Program-made: the position numbers and the translations under genes
Part shown: positions 38,786 to 47,750 of the stretch, piece by piece
How the letters are laid out: each line of letters begins with the position of its first letter
Position numbering within the stretch: the first letter of the stretch is position 1
Source of the DNA: Marinobacterium stanieri
GTDB lineage: Bacteria; Pseudomonadota; Gammaproteobacteria; Pseudomonadales; Balneatricaceae
Direction: 5' to 3'
DNA: 64,000 nucleotides
NCBI RefSeq assembly: GCF_900155945.1
Contig: NZ_FTMN01000001.1
Coordinates: 310,001-374,000 of the forward strand
Notes under the pieces: model-generated
Seen by the model: only the letters and a program-made list of their open reading frames with translations
Databases searched by the model: none
What the model was told of the DNA's origin: nothing

Positions 38786-39499
38786 ATGACCCACTTCGAC
38801 AACACGCCGATGCACCCCATCGGCGTCATCCACAGCCCCTTTGATGAAAAGTTCGGCATCCCGCGCCAGCCAGGCCTGGCGTCCATCCGCGCTGAAATCG
38901 AGCTGCTGCCCCCCTATGCCAGCGCCGATGCGGTAAGAGGGCTGGAGCAGTGCTCCCATATCTGGCTGGTTTTCCTGTTCAGTGCCACAGCCGACAAGGG
39001 CTGGAACCCGACCGTGCGCCCGCCTCGTCTTGGCGGCAATGAACGCATGGGCGTATTTGCCACACGCTCCCCGTTCCGGCCCAACCCCATTGGACTCTCC
39101 TGTGTACGCCTTAGCAGCGTTAATATCGATGGCAACTCGGTTCGTCTGGAGGTGGAAGGCGCGGACCTGCTCAATGGCACACCGATCCTCGATATCAAGC
39201 CTTATCTACCCTACGCTGACAGCCTTCCAGAGGCTGAGTTTGGCCTGGCATCAAAAATCGAACGCCTTGAACTGCCCCTGGTCTTCAGCCCTGAAGCCGA
39301 GCAAGCCTGTGCCACCCATGCCAAACGTCTGCAGCAGCCGCTTGACCGACAGATCGACGAAATTCTGCAATGTGACCCGCGACCGGCCTACAAGAAAGGC
39401 GATGCCGAACGAGTCTATGGCATCAGCCTGTACGGTCTGAATGTCCGCTTCCGGATCAGCGCTGAGCAGATTGAAGTCATCAGCATTCTGGCCGAATGA
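38786..39499 (+). CDS. trmO: tRNA (N6-threonylcarbamoyladenosine(37)-N6)-methyltransferase TrmO
   Basis: A 237-residue protein (E. coli 235), formerly TsaA/YaeB. PIGVIHSPFDEKFGIPRQPGL, CSHIWLVFLF and FATRSPFRPNPIGLS match this unusual beta-barrel SAM methyltransferase. It adds a methyl to t6A37 of tRNA-Thr to form m6t6A. The C-terminal domain (about 160-237) ends with VYGISLYGLNVRF, as in the family. No obvious ribosome site beyond CGGAG is seen. Confidence 0.95.
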   Translation: MTHFDNTPMHPIGVIHSPFDEKFGIPRQPGLASIRAEIELLPPYASADAVRGLEQCSHIWLVFLFSATADKGWNPTVRPPRLGGNERMGVFATRSPFRPNPIGLSCVRLSSVNIDGNSVRLEVEGADLLNGTPILDIKPYLPYADSLPEAEFGLASKIERLELPLVFSPEAEQACATHAKRLQQPLDRQIDEILQCDPRPAYKKGDAERVYGISLYGLNVRFRISAEQIEVISILAE

Positions 39500-39598
39500 A
39501 CTCGCTGCAAAGTGACTAAAACAGTACCCGCCAGCCTTGCGTGCTGAGCGAAAAATGCGCGACAATATTTAAGCAAATTCTAATACAGGGACTTTCCC

Positions 39599-40576
39599 AT
39601 GCCCGAGCATACGCCCTCTTCTGCCGCCCCATGGCTGGCGTTTTTCCCGGTTACACTCTTTGCCACCGTAATGGGGCTCACGGGCATGACACTTAGTTGG
39701 CAAAAGGCGGCGTACTCGCTGGGCGTTAATCCCCTTGTCGGTCAGGTACTGCTGATTGTCGCGGCCTGTGTCCTGCTGATCATCACCACGATCTACATGT
39801 TCAAGTGTGTCCAACATCGTGAGCGCGTTCTGGGCGAGCTTGAGCATCCGATTCAGATCAGCTTCTTTCCTGCCTTCTCTATCAGTTTGCTACTGCTATC
39901 GATTGCCACCTATGAGGTGTCGGTATTTCTGTCCCACTATCTGTGGTTATGCGGTGCAGGCCTGCATCTGATACTGACACTGTTTGTGATGAACCAATGG
40001 ATTCACCACACCCGCTATCAAATACAACATATTACGCCCGCCTGGTTCATCCCGGTTGTCGGAAACATCATCGCGCCCATTGCCGGAGTCGAACATGGCC
40101 ACACTGAAGCCAGCTGGTTCTTTTTCTCCATCGGGCTGATTTACTGGGTCGTTCTCAAAACACTGGTGTTCAACCGCATTCTGTTCCACGACCCTTTGCC
40201 GGAGAAGTTGCTGCCAACACTGTTTATCATGATTGCTCCACCGGCCATCGGCTTTGTATCCTACCTGCAACTCAATGCCGGTGAGCTGGATAACTTCGCA
40301 CGTATTCTGTATTTCAGCGCACTGTTCATAACCCTGCTATTGTTCACCCAGTGGCCACGCTTCTCCCGCCTCCCGTTCAGCCTGGCCTGGTGGGCTTACA
40401 GCTTTCCTCTGGCAGCATTCAGCATTGCAACTCAAAGCATGTGGCTACAAACCCGCGAGCCTTTTTTTGTCGTGCTGGGATGGCTGTCACTGATTCTGGT
40501 GACATTCGTGGTTATTTTGCTGATGATCAAGACAGTAAAGGCAATCACCCAAGGACAGCTGTTTAGAGCTGAATAA
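39599..40576 (+). CDS. TDT/SLAC1-family membrane transporter
   Basis: A 325-residue integral membrane protein with about ten hydrophobic segments. FPVTLFATVMGLTGMTLSW at the start and ITPAWFIPVVGNIIAPIAG in the middle are signatures of the tellurite-resistance/dicarboxylate transporter family (TehA, plant SLAC1). TehA-like proteins form anion channels gated by a central Phe. Substrate here is unknown; no tehB neighbour is present. ACAGGGA precedes the ATG. Confidence 0.86.
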   Translation: MPEHTPSSAAPWLAFFPVTLFATVMGLTGMTLSWQKAAYSLGVNPLVGQVLLIVAACVLLIITTIYMFKCVQHRERVLGELEHPIQISFFPAFSISLLLLSIATYEVSVFLSHYLWLCGAGLHLILTLFVMNQWIHHTRYQIQHITPAWFIPVVGNIIAPIAGVEHGHTEASWFFFSIGLIYWVVLKTLVFNRILFHDPLPEKLLPTLFIMIAPPAIGFVSYLQLNAGELDNFARILYFSALFITLLLFTQWPRFSRLPFSLAWWAYSFPLAAFSIATQSMWLQTREPFFVVLGWLSLILVTFVVILLMIKTVKAITQGQLFRAE

Positions 40577-40650
40577 TGCAGCACCGAGCCAAGCCATAAA
40601 AAAATACTGTGTTAAGCTGAAGACAGTACTATTCGAGCAGGTACGGCTCC

Positions 40651-42558
40651 ATGCGCCGCATAAACTACATACTGCTGCTTTTGCTGCTCTTTATGGGCAT
40701 GACGACCTTCCTGTACCAGGTGCGAGAAGAACGTGAGCAGCAGTATTTGTCCCACACAGCCACCCTGCTGAACACCACTTACCAAGCCAGTCTTGAGCGC
40801 TACGCCATGGCTATGGACACTATTTTTACCAGTGTCCGACGTCACCCCGAGGCAATCCCGCTTTTTCTGAAAGGCATGCAAAGCCCGGAGCCTGAGCAAG
40901 CAGAGCTGAGGCAACAGCTTTACAAACTGCTGCAGCCTCAGTTTCGTGACCTGATTGTCCGCGGCATACGCCAATGGCAGTTCCACCGCCGGGATGGCAG
41001 CAGCTACTTGCGCATGCATGCACCCGCAGCCTTTGACGACAACCTGCTGAGCGTTCGCCCTTCATTGCAAATGCTTCAGACACAACCCATTCAACGCTAT
41101 GGCTTTGAGGCAGGCCGCCTTTTTATCGGTTTTCGCTTTATACACCCCTTGTTTCGCCAGGGAGCGTTAGTCGGCAGTATGGAAAACGGCGTCTCCTTTC
41201 GTGAACTCAGCCAGGATCTGGCCAAGCTGGCACCCGATCAGGCCTTCCTGTTTCTGCTCAAGCGCAACACAGTGGAATCGATCCTTTTTTCCGATACCCG
41301 TCAGTACTTTCAGAGTTCGCCGCTCAGTAATGATTACCTGCTGGACCAACGCAGCCTGGCCGATATCCAGAACGCCCCTCTTCCCCTGCAGGCGTTACAG
41401 CAGCAGATGATTGCCGCCTCACTCGACCACGAACTGGCTCAGGGAGAGCCTTTCTCACTGGCGCTCTTTCATCAAAACCTCGGCTACAGCGCTACCTTTA
41501 TTCCGGTTCTCAACTTTGCCCAGGAAACTGACGGCTACATCCTGGCGCTGCACTCGGCCCCTATCCTGACCAGCATCCAGTGGGACTTCTATCGCAGTAC
41601 CGGCATCAGTCTGGTTGTGATCTGCCTGCTCGGCTGGCTGGTTCTCAACCTGTTGCGTCAACGCCAACTCACCCAGTCCCAGGCACAGCGGCTGGACTCC
41701 ATCGGCCAGGCAGTGGGCGAAGGCATCTACGTTCTGGACCCTCAGGGCCGTACGCTCTATGTCAACGAAGCAGCCACCCGACTGACCGGTTTCAACGCCG
41801 ACAAGCTGATGCAAGGCAACCTGCATAACCTGCTGCACTCTCACGAGAATAATGCGCAGCTCACGCTGTCTGAGTGCCCTATTTTTGTTACCGCCCTGAA
41901 TGGTGGTACCTACGAAGCTGACGAGCAGTTTCGTACCCGCACGGGCGAGCTGATCCCCGTTGTGGTCACCAGCCGCCCATTGATGGAAGAAGGGCAAGTG
42001 ACCGGGGTGGTTACCGTGTTTCGCGATATATCCGAACGCAAGGAACATGAACGCAGACTGGAGGAGCTGGCAACGACTGACCCATTGACCGGTCTCAGCA
42101 ACCGCCGCGCGTTCCTGGAACGGCTCAGTGAAGAGCTGCAACTGATACACCGACTCCAGCACGCCAGCACTCTGCTCATGATCGACTTTGACCACTTCAA
42201 GGCGATCAATGACCGTTACGGCCACCACGCCGGTGACCAGGTACTCAAGCACTTCGCCCAGATAGCACGGGACTGCTTGCGTCAGACCGACATGCTGGGC
42301 CGCATGGGCGGCGAAGAGTTTTCCATTTTACTGCCGGGCACCAACCTTGACGGTGCCGCCCACCTGGCCGAGATGCTCAGAGAACGCATGGAAACAAGCC
42401 CGACATCATTGGACGGTGGTGAAATTGCCATGACACTGTCGATCGGACTCACAGCTTTGACCACACATGACCACTCGCCCTCGGATGTACTCAACCGCGC
42501 CGACAAAGCCCTCTATCAAGCCAAGGAACAGGGTCGCAATCAAGTAGTCAGTAGCTGA
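40651..42558 (+). CDS. Membrane diguanylate cyclase with CACHE and PAS domains
   Basis: A 635-residue sensor. Membrane segment 1 is at 6-22, a periplasmic double-CACHE-like domain runs about 30-310 (HRRDGSSYLRMHAP, GALVGSMENGVSF), and segment 2 is at 316-336. A PAS domain follows (345-460, with FRDISERK), then a GGDEF domain (470-635). The active motif is GGEEF at 553-557, intact. The inhibitory I-site RxxD (Arg544-Asp547) is present. It should make c-di-GMP from GTP in response to an outside ligand and be product-inhibited. It stands alone with no receptor gene alongside. Confidence 0.94.
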   Translation: MRRINYILLLLLLFMGMTTFLYQVREEREQQYLSHTATLLNTTYQASLERYAMAMDTIFTSVRRHPEAIPLFLKGMQSPEPEQAELRQQLYKLLQPQFRDLIVRGIRQWQFHRRDGSSYLRMHAPAAFDDNLLSVRPSLQMLQTQPIQRYGFEAGRLFIGFRFIHPLFRQGALVGSMENGVSFRELSQDLAKLAPDQAFLFLLKRNTVESILFSDTRQYFQSSPLSNDYLLDQRSLADIQNAPLPLQALQQQMIAASLDHELAQGEPFSLALFHQNLGYSATFIPVLNFAQETDGYILALHSAPILTSIQWDFYRSTGISLVVICLLGWLVLNLLRQRQLTQSQAQRLDSIGQAVGEGIYVLDPQGRTLYVNEAATRLTGFNADKLMQGNLHNLLHSHENNAQLTLSECPIFVTALNGGTYEADEQFRTRTGELIPVVVTSRPLMEEGQVTGVVTVFRDISERKEHERRLEELATTDPLTGLSNRRAFLERLSEELQLIHRLQHASTLLMIDFDHFKAINDRYGHHAGDQVLKHFAQIARDCLRQTDMLGRMGGEEFSILLPGTNLDGAAHLAEMLRERMETSPTSLDGGEIAMTLSIGLTALTTHDHSPSDVLNRADKALYQAKEQGRNQVVSS

Positions 42559-42624
42559 AGCGGGGTTGCAAGCCCTCACAAAGACCGCTCTAATGAAGCC
42601 CCTCAGACCAACCCGAGGAGCAGT

Positions 42625-43914
42625 ATGAAAGGCCCTAGCAGTGAGCAGCTGGCGTTCGACAGCCAGCATATCTGGCACCCCTACTCGTCCATGATCAACC
42701 CGCCCGCCATGTTCCCGGTTGAGTCCGCCGCCGGTGTACGCCTGCGCCTGAGCGATGGCCGCGAGCTGATTGATGGCATGGCTTCCTGGTGGTCAGCGGT
42801 GCATGGTTACAACCACCCGCGCCTCAATGCCGCCGCCAAGGCCCAGATTGACGATGTCTCACACGTCATGTTTGGTGGCCTGACCCATACCCCGGCCATT
42901 GAGCTCGCACGCATGTTGGTCGATATGACACCAGCCCCACTTGAACGCGTATTCATTGCAGACTCGGGCTCAGTCTCCGTGGAAGTCGCACTCAAAATGG
43001 CGATTCAGTACTGGCATGCCAAGGGCAAGCCTGGCAAACACCGCATGCTGAGTATTCGTAACGGCTATCACGGTGACACCTTTGGTGCCATGTCCGTGTG
43101 CGACCCGGTCAACGGCATGCACGAACTCTTCAGTGGCGTACTGGCACAACAGCTGTTTGCTCCACGCCCGGAAACGTCCTTCGACAGCACCTTCAATCCT
43201 GAAGATATTGCCGAACTGGAACAGATGCTGGCGCAACATCAGGATCAACTGGCCGCGCTGATTCTGGAGCCCGTTGTTCAGGGTGCCGGCGGCATGCGCT
43301 TCTATTCACCTGAGTGGCTGCGCCAGGCGCGTGAGCTTTGTGACCGTTATGAGGTTCTGCTGATCGCAGATGAAATCGCCACCGGCTTTGGCCGCAGTGG
43401 CGAACTCTTTGCCTGTAACCACGCCGGTATCAGCCCGGATATCCTGTGTCTGGGCAAGGCCCTGACTGGTGGCTACATGACACTGGCTGCAACGCTGGCA
43501 ACGGCTGACATTGCGCAAACCATCTCCTCCGGTGGTGCCGGTTGTTTCATGCACGGCCCCACTTTTATGGGTAACCCCCTGGCCTGTGCTGTAGCCCTGG
43601 AGAGCCTGAAACTGCTTCAGGAAATGGATTGGCAAACAGAGGTACAACGTGTTGAGTCCGGCCTGAAAAAGGGCCTTGAACCGGCACGGGAGCTGGCATC
43701 GGTTGAGGATGTCCGTGTACTGGGAGCCATTGGCGTCATTGAGCGCAAGGAGCCGGTCAACCTCGCCGAGGTACAACCCATGTTTGTTGAGCGCGGTGTC
43801 TGGGTACGCCCCTTCGGCAAGCTGATCTATGTGATGCCCGCTTATATAATGACCGCTGAAGACCTGGCAACACTCACCCATGCCATGGTGGACGTAGTCC
43901 GCGCACTGGATTGA
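42625..43914 (+). CDS. bioA: Adenosylmethionine-8-amino-7-oxononanoate aminotransferase
   Basis: A 429-residue class III aminotransferase that turns KAPA into DAPA using SAM as amino donor. [16 protein letters not shown] is the BioA N-terminus; the PLP lysine is in [26 protein letters not shown] is another family stretch. It completes the biotin pathway but lies about 9 kb from bioBFHCD and on the other strand. CGAGGAG precedes the ATG. Confidence 0.97.
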   Translation: MKGPSSEQLAFDSQHIWHPYSSMINPPAMFPVESAAGVRLRLSDGRELIDGMASWWSAVHGYNHPRLNAAAKAQIDDVSHVMFGGLTHTPAIELARMLVDMTPAPLERVFIADSGSVSVEVALKMAIQYWHAKGKPGKHRMLSIRNGYHGDTFGAMSVCDPVNGMHELFSGVLAQQLFAPRPETSFDSTFNPEDIAELEQMLAQHQDQLAALILEPVVQGAGGMRFYSPEWLRQARELCDRYEVLLIADEIATGFGRSGELFACNHAGISPDILCLGKALTGGYMTLAATLATADIAQTISSGGAGCFMHGPTFMGNPLACAVALESLKLLQEMDWQTEVQRVESGLKKGLEPARELASVEDVRVLGAIGVIERKEPVNLAEVQPMFVERGVWVRPFGKLIYVMPAYIMTAEDLATLTHAMVDVVRALD

Positions 43915-43939
43915 TGTTTGTGATTTAAGGAGCGACAAG

Positions 43940-44371
43940 ATGGCACGTATCAAACTGGATATGCCAGACAACTACCTGTTCAGCACAGAGCTGGCTGTGC
44001 GCATCAACGATATCAACTACGGCGGCCACCTGGGTAATGACGCCGTGCTGTCGATGGTGCACGAAGCGCGCCTGCGCTTCCTCAAGCACTATCACTACAC
44101 GGAAATGGATGTAGAAGGTTCGAGCATCATTATGACCGACTCCGCCATTGTATATAAGGCAGAAGGCTTTCATGGTGACCGTGTTCAGGTAGATGTGACG
44201 GTCGCTGACTTTAACAAGTACGGTTGCGACCTTTACTACTTGTTGAGCAACAAGGATACGGCTGTCGAAATCGCTCATGCCAAAACCGGCATCGTGTTCT
44301 TCGACTATGAGGAGCGCAAGGTACAGACCGTACCCGAGGGCTTTCGCAACAAGGTGCTCAGGGAACCCTGA
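43940..44371 (+). CDS. Hotdog-fold acyl-CoA thioesterase family protein
   Basis: A 143-residue 4HBT-superfamily protein. VRINDINYGGHLGNDAVLSMVHEAR has the Asp-Asn-Gly-Gly-His motif that corresponds to the catalytic region of YbgC-type thioesterases. The likely reaction is hydrolysis of an acyl-CoA or acyl-ACP, substrate unknown. AAGGAGCG precedes the ATG, 25 bases after bioA, so the two may be cotranscribed. A link with biotin synthesis is possible but unproven. Confidence 0.86.
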   Translation: MARIKLDMPDNYLFSTELAVRINDINYGGHLGNDAVLSMVHEARLRFLKHYHYTEMDVEGSSIIMTDSAIVYKAEGFHGDRVQVDVTVADFNKYGCDLYYLLSNKDTAVEIAHAKTGIVFFDYEERKVQTVPEGFRNKVLREP

Positions 44372-44386
44372 GCACCGGCTTAAAAC

Positions 44387-45775
44387 CTATTCATCCGGTC
44401 CGAAATCGTACTGGCCATGGGCCAGGTTTTCGAACCGGGTGTGCTTACCCACAAAGGCCAGACGCACGGTACCGATAGGGCCGTTACGCTGCTTACCGAT
44501 GATGATTTCGGCCACCCCCTTCTCAGGGCTGTCCTCGTTGTAGACCTCATCACGGTAGATGAACATGATCACGTCGGCGTCCTGCTCGATGGCGCCGGAT
44601 TCACGCAAGTCCGAGTTTACCGGGCGCTTGTTCGGGCGCTGCTCCAGGCTTCGGTTCAGCTGCGACAGGGCTACCACCGGGCAATTCATCTCTTTCGCCA
44701 GTGCCTTCAGGGAGCGGGAAATCTCCGAGATCTCCTGCGTTCGGCTTTCCACCTTACCGGTCTTCATCGTCATCAGCTGCAGATAGTCGACCATGATAAG
44801 CGCCAGGTCACCGTGCTCACGATGGATACGGCGTGCGCGGGCACGCATTTCATTGGGGCTCACGCCCGGCTGGTCATCGATGAACAGCGGCTTGTTTTTG
44901 AGCATGTTGACCGCGGTTGTCAGCTTGGGCCAGTCATCCTCTTCCAGCTGACCGTTACGCACCTTGGTCTGGTTGATTCGGCCCAGGGATGACAGCATAC
45001 GTGTAACCAGCTGATCCGCGGGCATCTCCAGCGAGAACACCAGCACCGGCCGCTCGGTGGCCATCAACGCGTTTTCCACCAGGTTCATGGCAAACGTCGT
45101 CTTACCCATGGACGGACGTGCCGCCACGATCACCAGATCCGACTTCTGCATACCGCCGGTACGGTCATCCAGGTCATCAAACCCCGTTGTAACACCGGTC
45201 AGCGCATCCGAGTTGTTGAACAGCTCATCGATTCGGTCGACAGCCCGTTTCAGCAGCGGATTTACCGGCTCGGGACCACCCTGGTTGGGACGGTTTTCGG
45301 CGATCTGGAAGATTTTCTGTTCGGCTTCGTTGAGCACTTCATCCGGTGCGCGACCACCGGGACTGAAGGCACTGTCCGAGATCTCGCCGGCCACACTGAT
45401 CATCTGGCGCAGCAGTGAGCGGTCACGCACAATCTCGGCATAGGCGCGAATGTTTGAGGCACTGGGGGTGTTACGCGCCAGGGAGACCAGGTACTCCAGG
45501 CCACCGGCCTGCTCCAGCTCACCGGTGCGGTCCAGCTCCTCCTGCAGGGTGATCACGTCCAGCGGACTGCCCGCATCCACCAGTTTCTGCATGGTACGGA
45601 ACATCATGCGGTGCGTGGGGCGGTAGAAATGCTCTTCCAGCAACACCTCGGACACTACGTCCCAGGTATTATTATCCAGCATCAAGCCACCCAGTACCGA
45701 TTGCTCGGCTTCAACCGAGTGTGGCGGCTGCTTGATTGTCTCGAGCACCTCGTCTGTCATGTCGGACATGTCCAT
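44387..45775 (-). CDS. dnaB: Replicative DNA helicase DnaB
   Basis: A 462-residue hexameric helicase. The N-terminal dimerisation domain (PHSVEAEQSVLGGLMLDN, 19-120) is joined by a linker to the RecA-like motor. Walker A is RPSMGKTTFAMN, Walker B is LIMVDYLQLM, and the arginine-finger region is QRNGPIGTVRLAF. It unwinds DNA at the fork with DnaG and the polymerase. No intein is present. GAGGAGG lies 12 bases before the ATG. Its terminator-separated position after rplI is conserved in proteobacteria. Confidence 0.98.
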   Translation of the reverse strand: MDMSDMTDEVLETIKQPPHSVEAEQSVLGGLMLDNNTWDVVSEVLLEEHFYRPTHRMMFRTMQKLVDAGSPLDVITLQEELDRTGELEQAGGLEYLVSLARNTPSASNIRAYAEIVRDRSLLRQMISVAGEISDSAFSPGGRAPDEVLNEAEQKIFQIAENRPNQGGPEPVNPLLKRAVDRIDELFNNSDALTGVTTGFDDLDDRTGGMQKSDLVIVAARPSMGKTTFAMNLVENALMATERPVLVFSLEMPADQLVTRMLSSLGRINQTKVRNGQLEEDDWPKLTTAVNMLKNKPLFIDDQPGVSPNEMRARARRIHREHGDLALIMVDYLQLMTMKTGKVESRTQEISEISRSLKALAKEMNCPVVALSQLNRSLEQRPNKRPVNSDLRESGAIEQDADVIMFIYRDEVYNEDSPEKGVAEIIIGKQRNGPIGTVRLAFVGKHTRFENLAHGQYDFGPDE

Positions 45776-45879
45776 TCTGCTGCGCTACCTCCTCAACAAC
45801 GACAACAAGAACCCGCTCCCGGTAGAGAAACCGGGGCGATAACGGGCAACAGGGGCATATATTTGTACATTCTACGCAT

Positions 45880-45911
45880 AAAAAAAGCACCGCGCAGGCG
45901 GTGCTTTTTTG
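45880..45911 (-). terminator. Intrinsic terminator after rplI
   Basis: The stem GCACCGC/GCGGTGC with loop CTGC is followed on the minus strand by seven T. It ends the rpsF-rpsR-rplI operon 20 bases after rplI, upstream of dnaB. Confidence 0.93.
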
Positions 45912-45930
45912 ATCCGGCTGGATGCGAGGC

Positions 45931-46377
45931 TTATTCGCCAGCGATAACCAGCTTGATGGTCGCAGTCACTTCAGGGTGAACCTGAATGTCGACGTCGAAC
46001 TCACCAACGTGACGGATCGCGCCTTCCGGCAGACGAACTTCGCTCTTGTCAGCTTCAACGCCGGCAGACGTCAGAGCTTCAGCGATATCGCGAGTACCGA
46101 TAGAACCGAACAGCTTGCCTTCGTCACCCGCTTTGGTGACCAGAGACAGTTCCAGTTCGTTCAGCTGTTCAGCACGTACTTCAGCTTTAGCCAGCTTGTC
46201 AGCAGCAGCCTTTTCCAGCTCAGCACGACGCTCTTCGAATTTCGCTACGTTAGCGGGGGTAGCCGATACGGCTTTGCCCTGGGGAACCAGGTAGTTACGA
46301 CCGAAACCAGACTTGACGGTAACTTTGTCACCCAGCTGGCCCAGCTTACCGATATTTTCGAGCAGAATAACTTCCAT
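45931..46377 (-). CDS. rplI: 50S ribosomal protein L9
   Basis: A 148-residue L9, exactly the E. coli length of about 149. The N-terminal rRNA-binding domain [32 protein letters not shown], a long central helix (45-75) and the C-terminal domain are intact. AGAGG precedes the ATG at 46377; open frame upstream of it is not coding. It follows rpsR after 134 bases of structured RNA. Confidence 0.98.
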   Translation of the reverse strand: MEVILLENIGKLGQLGDKVTVKSGFGRNYLVPQGKAVSATPANVAKFEERRAELEKAAADKLAKAEVRAEQLNELELSLVTKAGDEGKLFGSIGTRDIAEALTSAGVEADKSEVRLPEGAIRHVGEFDVDIQVHPEVTATIKLVIAGE

Positions 46378-46395
46378 CTCGTAAAACCTCTTGTT

Positions 46396-46410
46396 CTGCA
46401 AAGGCTGCAG
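46396..46410 (-). other. Small hairpin 3 in the rpsR-rplI gap
   Basis: On the minus strand CTGCA and TGCAG enclose GCCTT. It is the third hairpin, nearest the rplI ribosome site, which it may partly control. Confidence 0.45.
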
Positions 46411-46423
46411 TCTTGAATCCTGA

Positions 46424-46449
46424 CCGTGAATGTCAGCAAACACTCACGG
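46424..46449 (-). other. Hairpin 2 in the rpsR-rplI gap
   Basis: CCGTGAGTG pairs with CATTCACGG through one G-U, loop of eight bases, on the minus-strand RNA. The wobble-containing arms show that pairing is of the RNA rather than a DNA palindrome. Confidence 0.6.
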
Positions 46450-46463
46450 CATCTAACTTATCG

Positions 46464-46489
46464 GCTGCAATGAAAGACTTCACTGCAGC
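46464..46489 (-). other. Hairpin 1 in the rpsR-rplI gap
   Basis: GCTGCAGTGAA pairs with TTCATTGCAGC through one G-U, loop GTCT, giving an 11-bp stem in the minus-strand RNA, 22 bases after the rpsR stop. No T-run follows, so it is not a terminator; processing or 3'-end protection of the rpsF-rpsR message is possible. Confidence 0.65.
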
Positions 46490-46511
46490 TTCCGACTGTA
46501 TCAGTCGACGC

Positions 46512-46742
46512 TTAAACGTCGTGGCTGTCGGTGTACGGCAGCAGGGCCAGGTAGCGTGCGCGCTTGATAGCGGTCGCCAGCTGACGCTGGTAGCGTGCCT
46601 TGGTACCAGTGATACGGCTCGGAACGATTTTGCCGGTTTCAGTGACGTAGCCTTTCAGGGTATCCAGATCCTTGTAGTCGATCTGTTTTACGCCTTCAGC
46701 GGTGAAACGGCAGAACTTGCGACGACGGAAAAAACGTGCCAT
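46512..46742 (-). CDS. rpsR: 30S ribosomal protein S18
   Basis: A 76-residue S18, normal length. [17 protein letters not shown] and [19 protein letters not shown] are near-universal. It binds 16S rRNA with S6. It follows rpsF by 32 bases. priB, which enterics have between the two, is absent here. Confidence 0.99.
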   Translation of the reverse strand: MARFFRRRKFCRFTAEGVKQIDYKDLDTLKGYVTETGKIVPSRITGTKARYQRQLATAIKRARYLALLPYTDSHDV

Positions 46743-46774
46743 CTGAATTTCTCCAATTTAAAGTAGGTTAAAAG

Positions 46775-47185
46775 TTACTCTGCAGCAGCTTCGGTTTTGG
46801 CTTCAGCAGGTTTTTCCTGCTTCTGCTCGCTACGCTCTTCGCGACGCGGCTTACGGTCTTCGCGAGATTCGGCTGCTTTGATCGGAGAATCTTCAGTGAC
46901 TGCTTCGTTGCAACGGATCACCATGTTACGCAGAACAGCATCGTTGTAGCGGAACATGCTGGACAGTTCGTCCATAACGTCCTGAGTCGCTTCAACGTTC
47001 ATCAGCACGTAGTGTGCCTTGTGTGCGTTGTTGATCGGGTAAGCCAGCTGACGGCGGCCCCAGTCTTCCAGGCGGTGGATAGTACCTTCGGCACCTTCGA
47101 TCAGAGCCTTGTAACGCTCGACCATAGCCGGAACCTGCTCGCTCTGGTTCGGGTGAACCAGGAATACGATTTCGTAATGACGCAT
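46775..47185 (-). CDS. rpsF: 30S ribosomal protein S6
   Basis: A 136-residue S6. [19 protein letters not shown] starts the RRM-like fold; [20 protein letters not shown] follows. The C-terminal tail (about 100-136) is charged and Glu/Lys/Ala-rich and ends in Glu; in E. coli, RimK adds further Glu residues to such an end. AAGGAGC precedes the ATG. It heads the operon with S18 and L9. Confidence 0.98.
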   Translation of the reverse strand: MRHYEIVFLVHPNQSEQVPAMVERYKALIEGAEGTIHRLEDWGRRQLAYPINNAHKAHYVLMNVEATQDVMDELSSMFRYNDAVLRNMVIRCNEAVTEDSPIKAAESREDRKPRREERSEQKQEKPAEAKTEAAAE

Positions 47186-47208
47186 TTTTGCTCCTTACGG
47201 TTTCACAG

Positions 47209-47244
47209 CCTTCAAATCATCCACCGAATGCAGATGGTTGAAAG
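47209..47244 (-). promoter_or_regulatory. Structured leader of rpsF, possible S6:S18 autoregulatory element
   Basis: In the minus-strand leader CTTTCAA pairs with TTGAAGG, enclosing an inner region in which CATC can pair with GATG, 24 bases before the rpsF start. Many bacteria carry an S6:S18-binding RNA here that represses the operon. The fold is suggestive; I cannot confirm the conserved CCG bulge. Confidence 0.45.
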
Positions 47245-47274
47245 CAAGGAGTTGAACAAATAAAAGGACGCGGA

Positions 47275-47303
47275 ATTCTACTTCAGCGCCCTAAGGATAG
47301 CAA
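47275..47303 (-). promoter_or_regulatory. Promoter of rpsF-rpsR-rplI
   Basis: TTGCTA (47303-47298) is followed after 17 bases by TAGAAT (47280-47275) on the minus strand. The start would be near 47268, giving a leader of about 83 bases that includes the structured element. Confidence 0.65.
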
Positions 47304-47316
47304 CTAATCGTTAAGT

Positions 47317-47730
47317 TTATTCGACTTCGACGATTTCGTAGCTGTGGCTGATCTTGACGCCACCGCGCTCCAGCATCAGAGAGGCAGAACAATACTGCTC
47401 GGCAGAGAGGCGAACGGCACGCTCAACTGCGGCCGGCTTAAGCTTGCGGCCCGAGACCACGAACTTGACATGGATCTCGGTGAAGACGGACGGAACCTCA
47501 TCGGAACGCTCGGCTTCAATCTCGGCCACGCAGTTGACCACGTCCTGGCGTGCCTTGCGCAGGATGCCCACCACATCAACGCTGGTGCAGCCACCCAGAC
47601 CGGTCAGCATCAGTTCCATCGGGCGCGGGCCCTGCTGCAGATCCTTGTCGATTACAATGTCAAAACCGGAGCCGGTGGTCGCCTTGAAGCGATCATCACC
47701 ATCCCAGTCGACACGAACACTCATACTCAT
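47317..47730 (-). CDS. OsmC/Ohr family protein, YhfA-like
   Basis: A 137-residue OsmC-fold protein. The two conserved cysteines are in TGLGGCTSVDVV and SAEQYCSASLML; in Ohr/OsmC these form a peroxidase pair. RPMELMLTGLGGC is typical of the YhfA branch, whose own peroxidase activity is unproven. GAGA is seen before the ATG. It follows trpC on the same strand by 20 bases and may be the last gene of that operon. Confidence 0.88.
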   Translation of the reverse strand: MSMSVRVDWDGDDRFKATTGSGFDIVIDKDLQQGPRPMELMLTGLGGCTSVDVVGILRKARQDVVNCVAEIEAERSDEVPSVFTEIHVKFVVSGRKLKPAAVERAVRLSAEQYCSASLMLERGGVKISHSYEIVEVE

Positions 47731-47750
47731 CGGGTGTATCTCTAGTCAGG

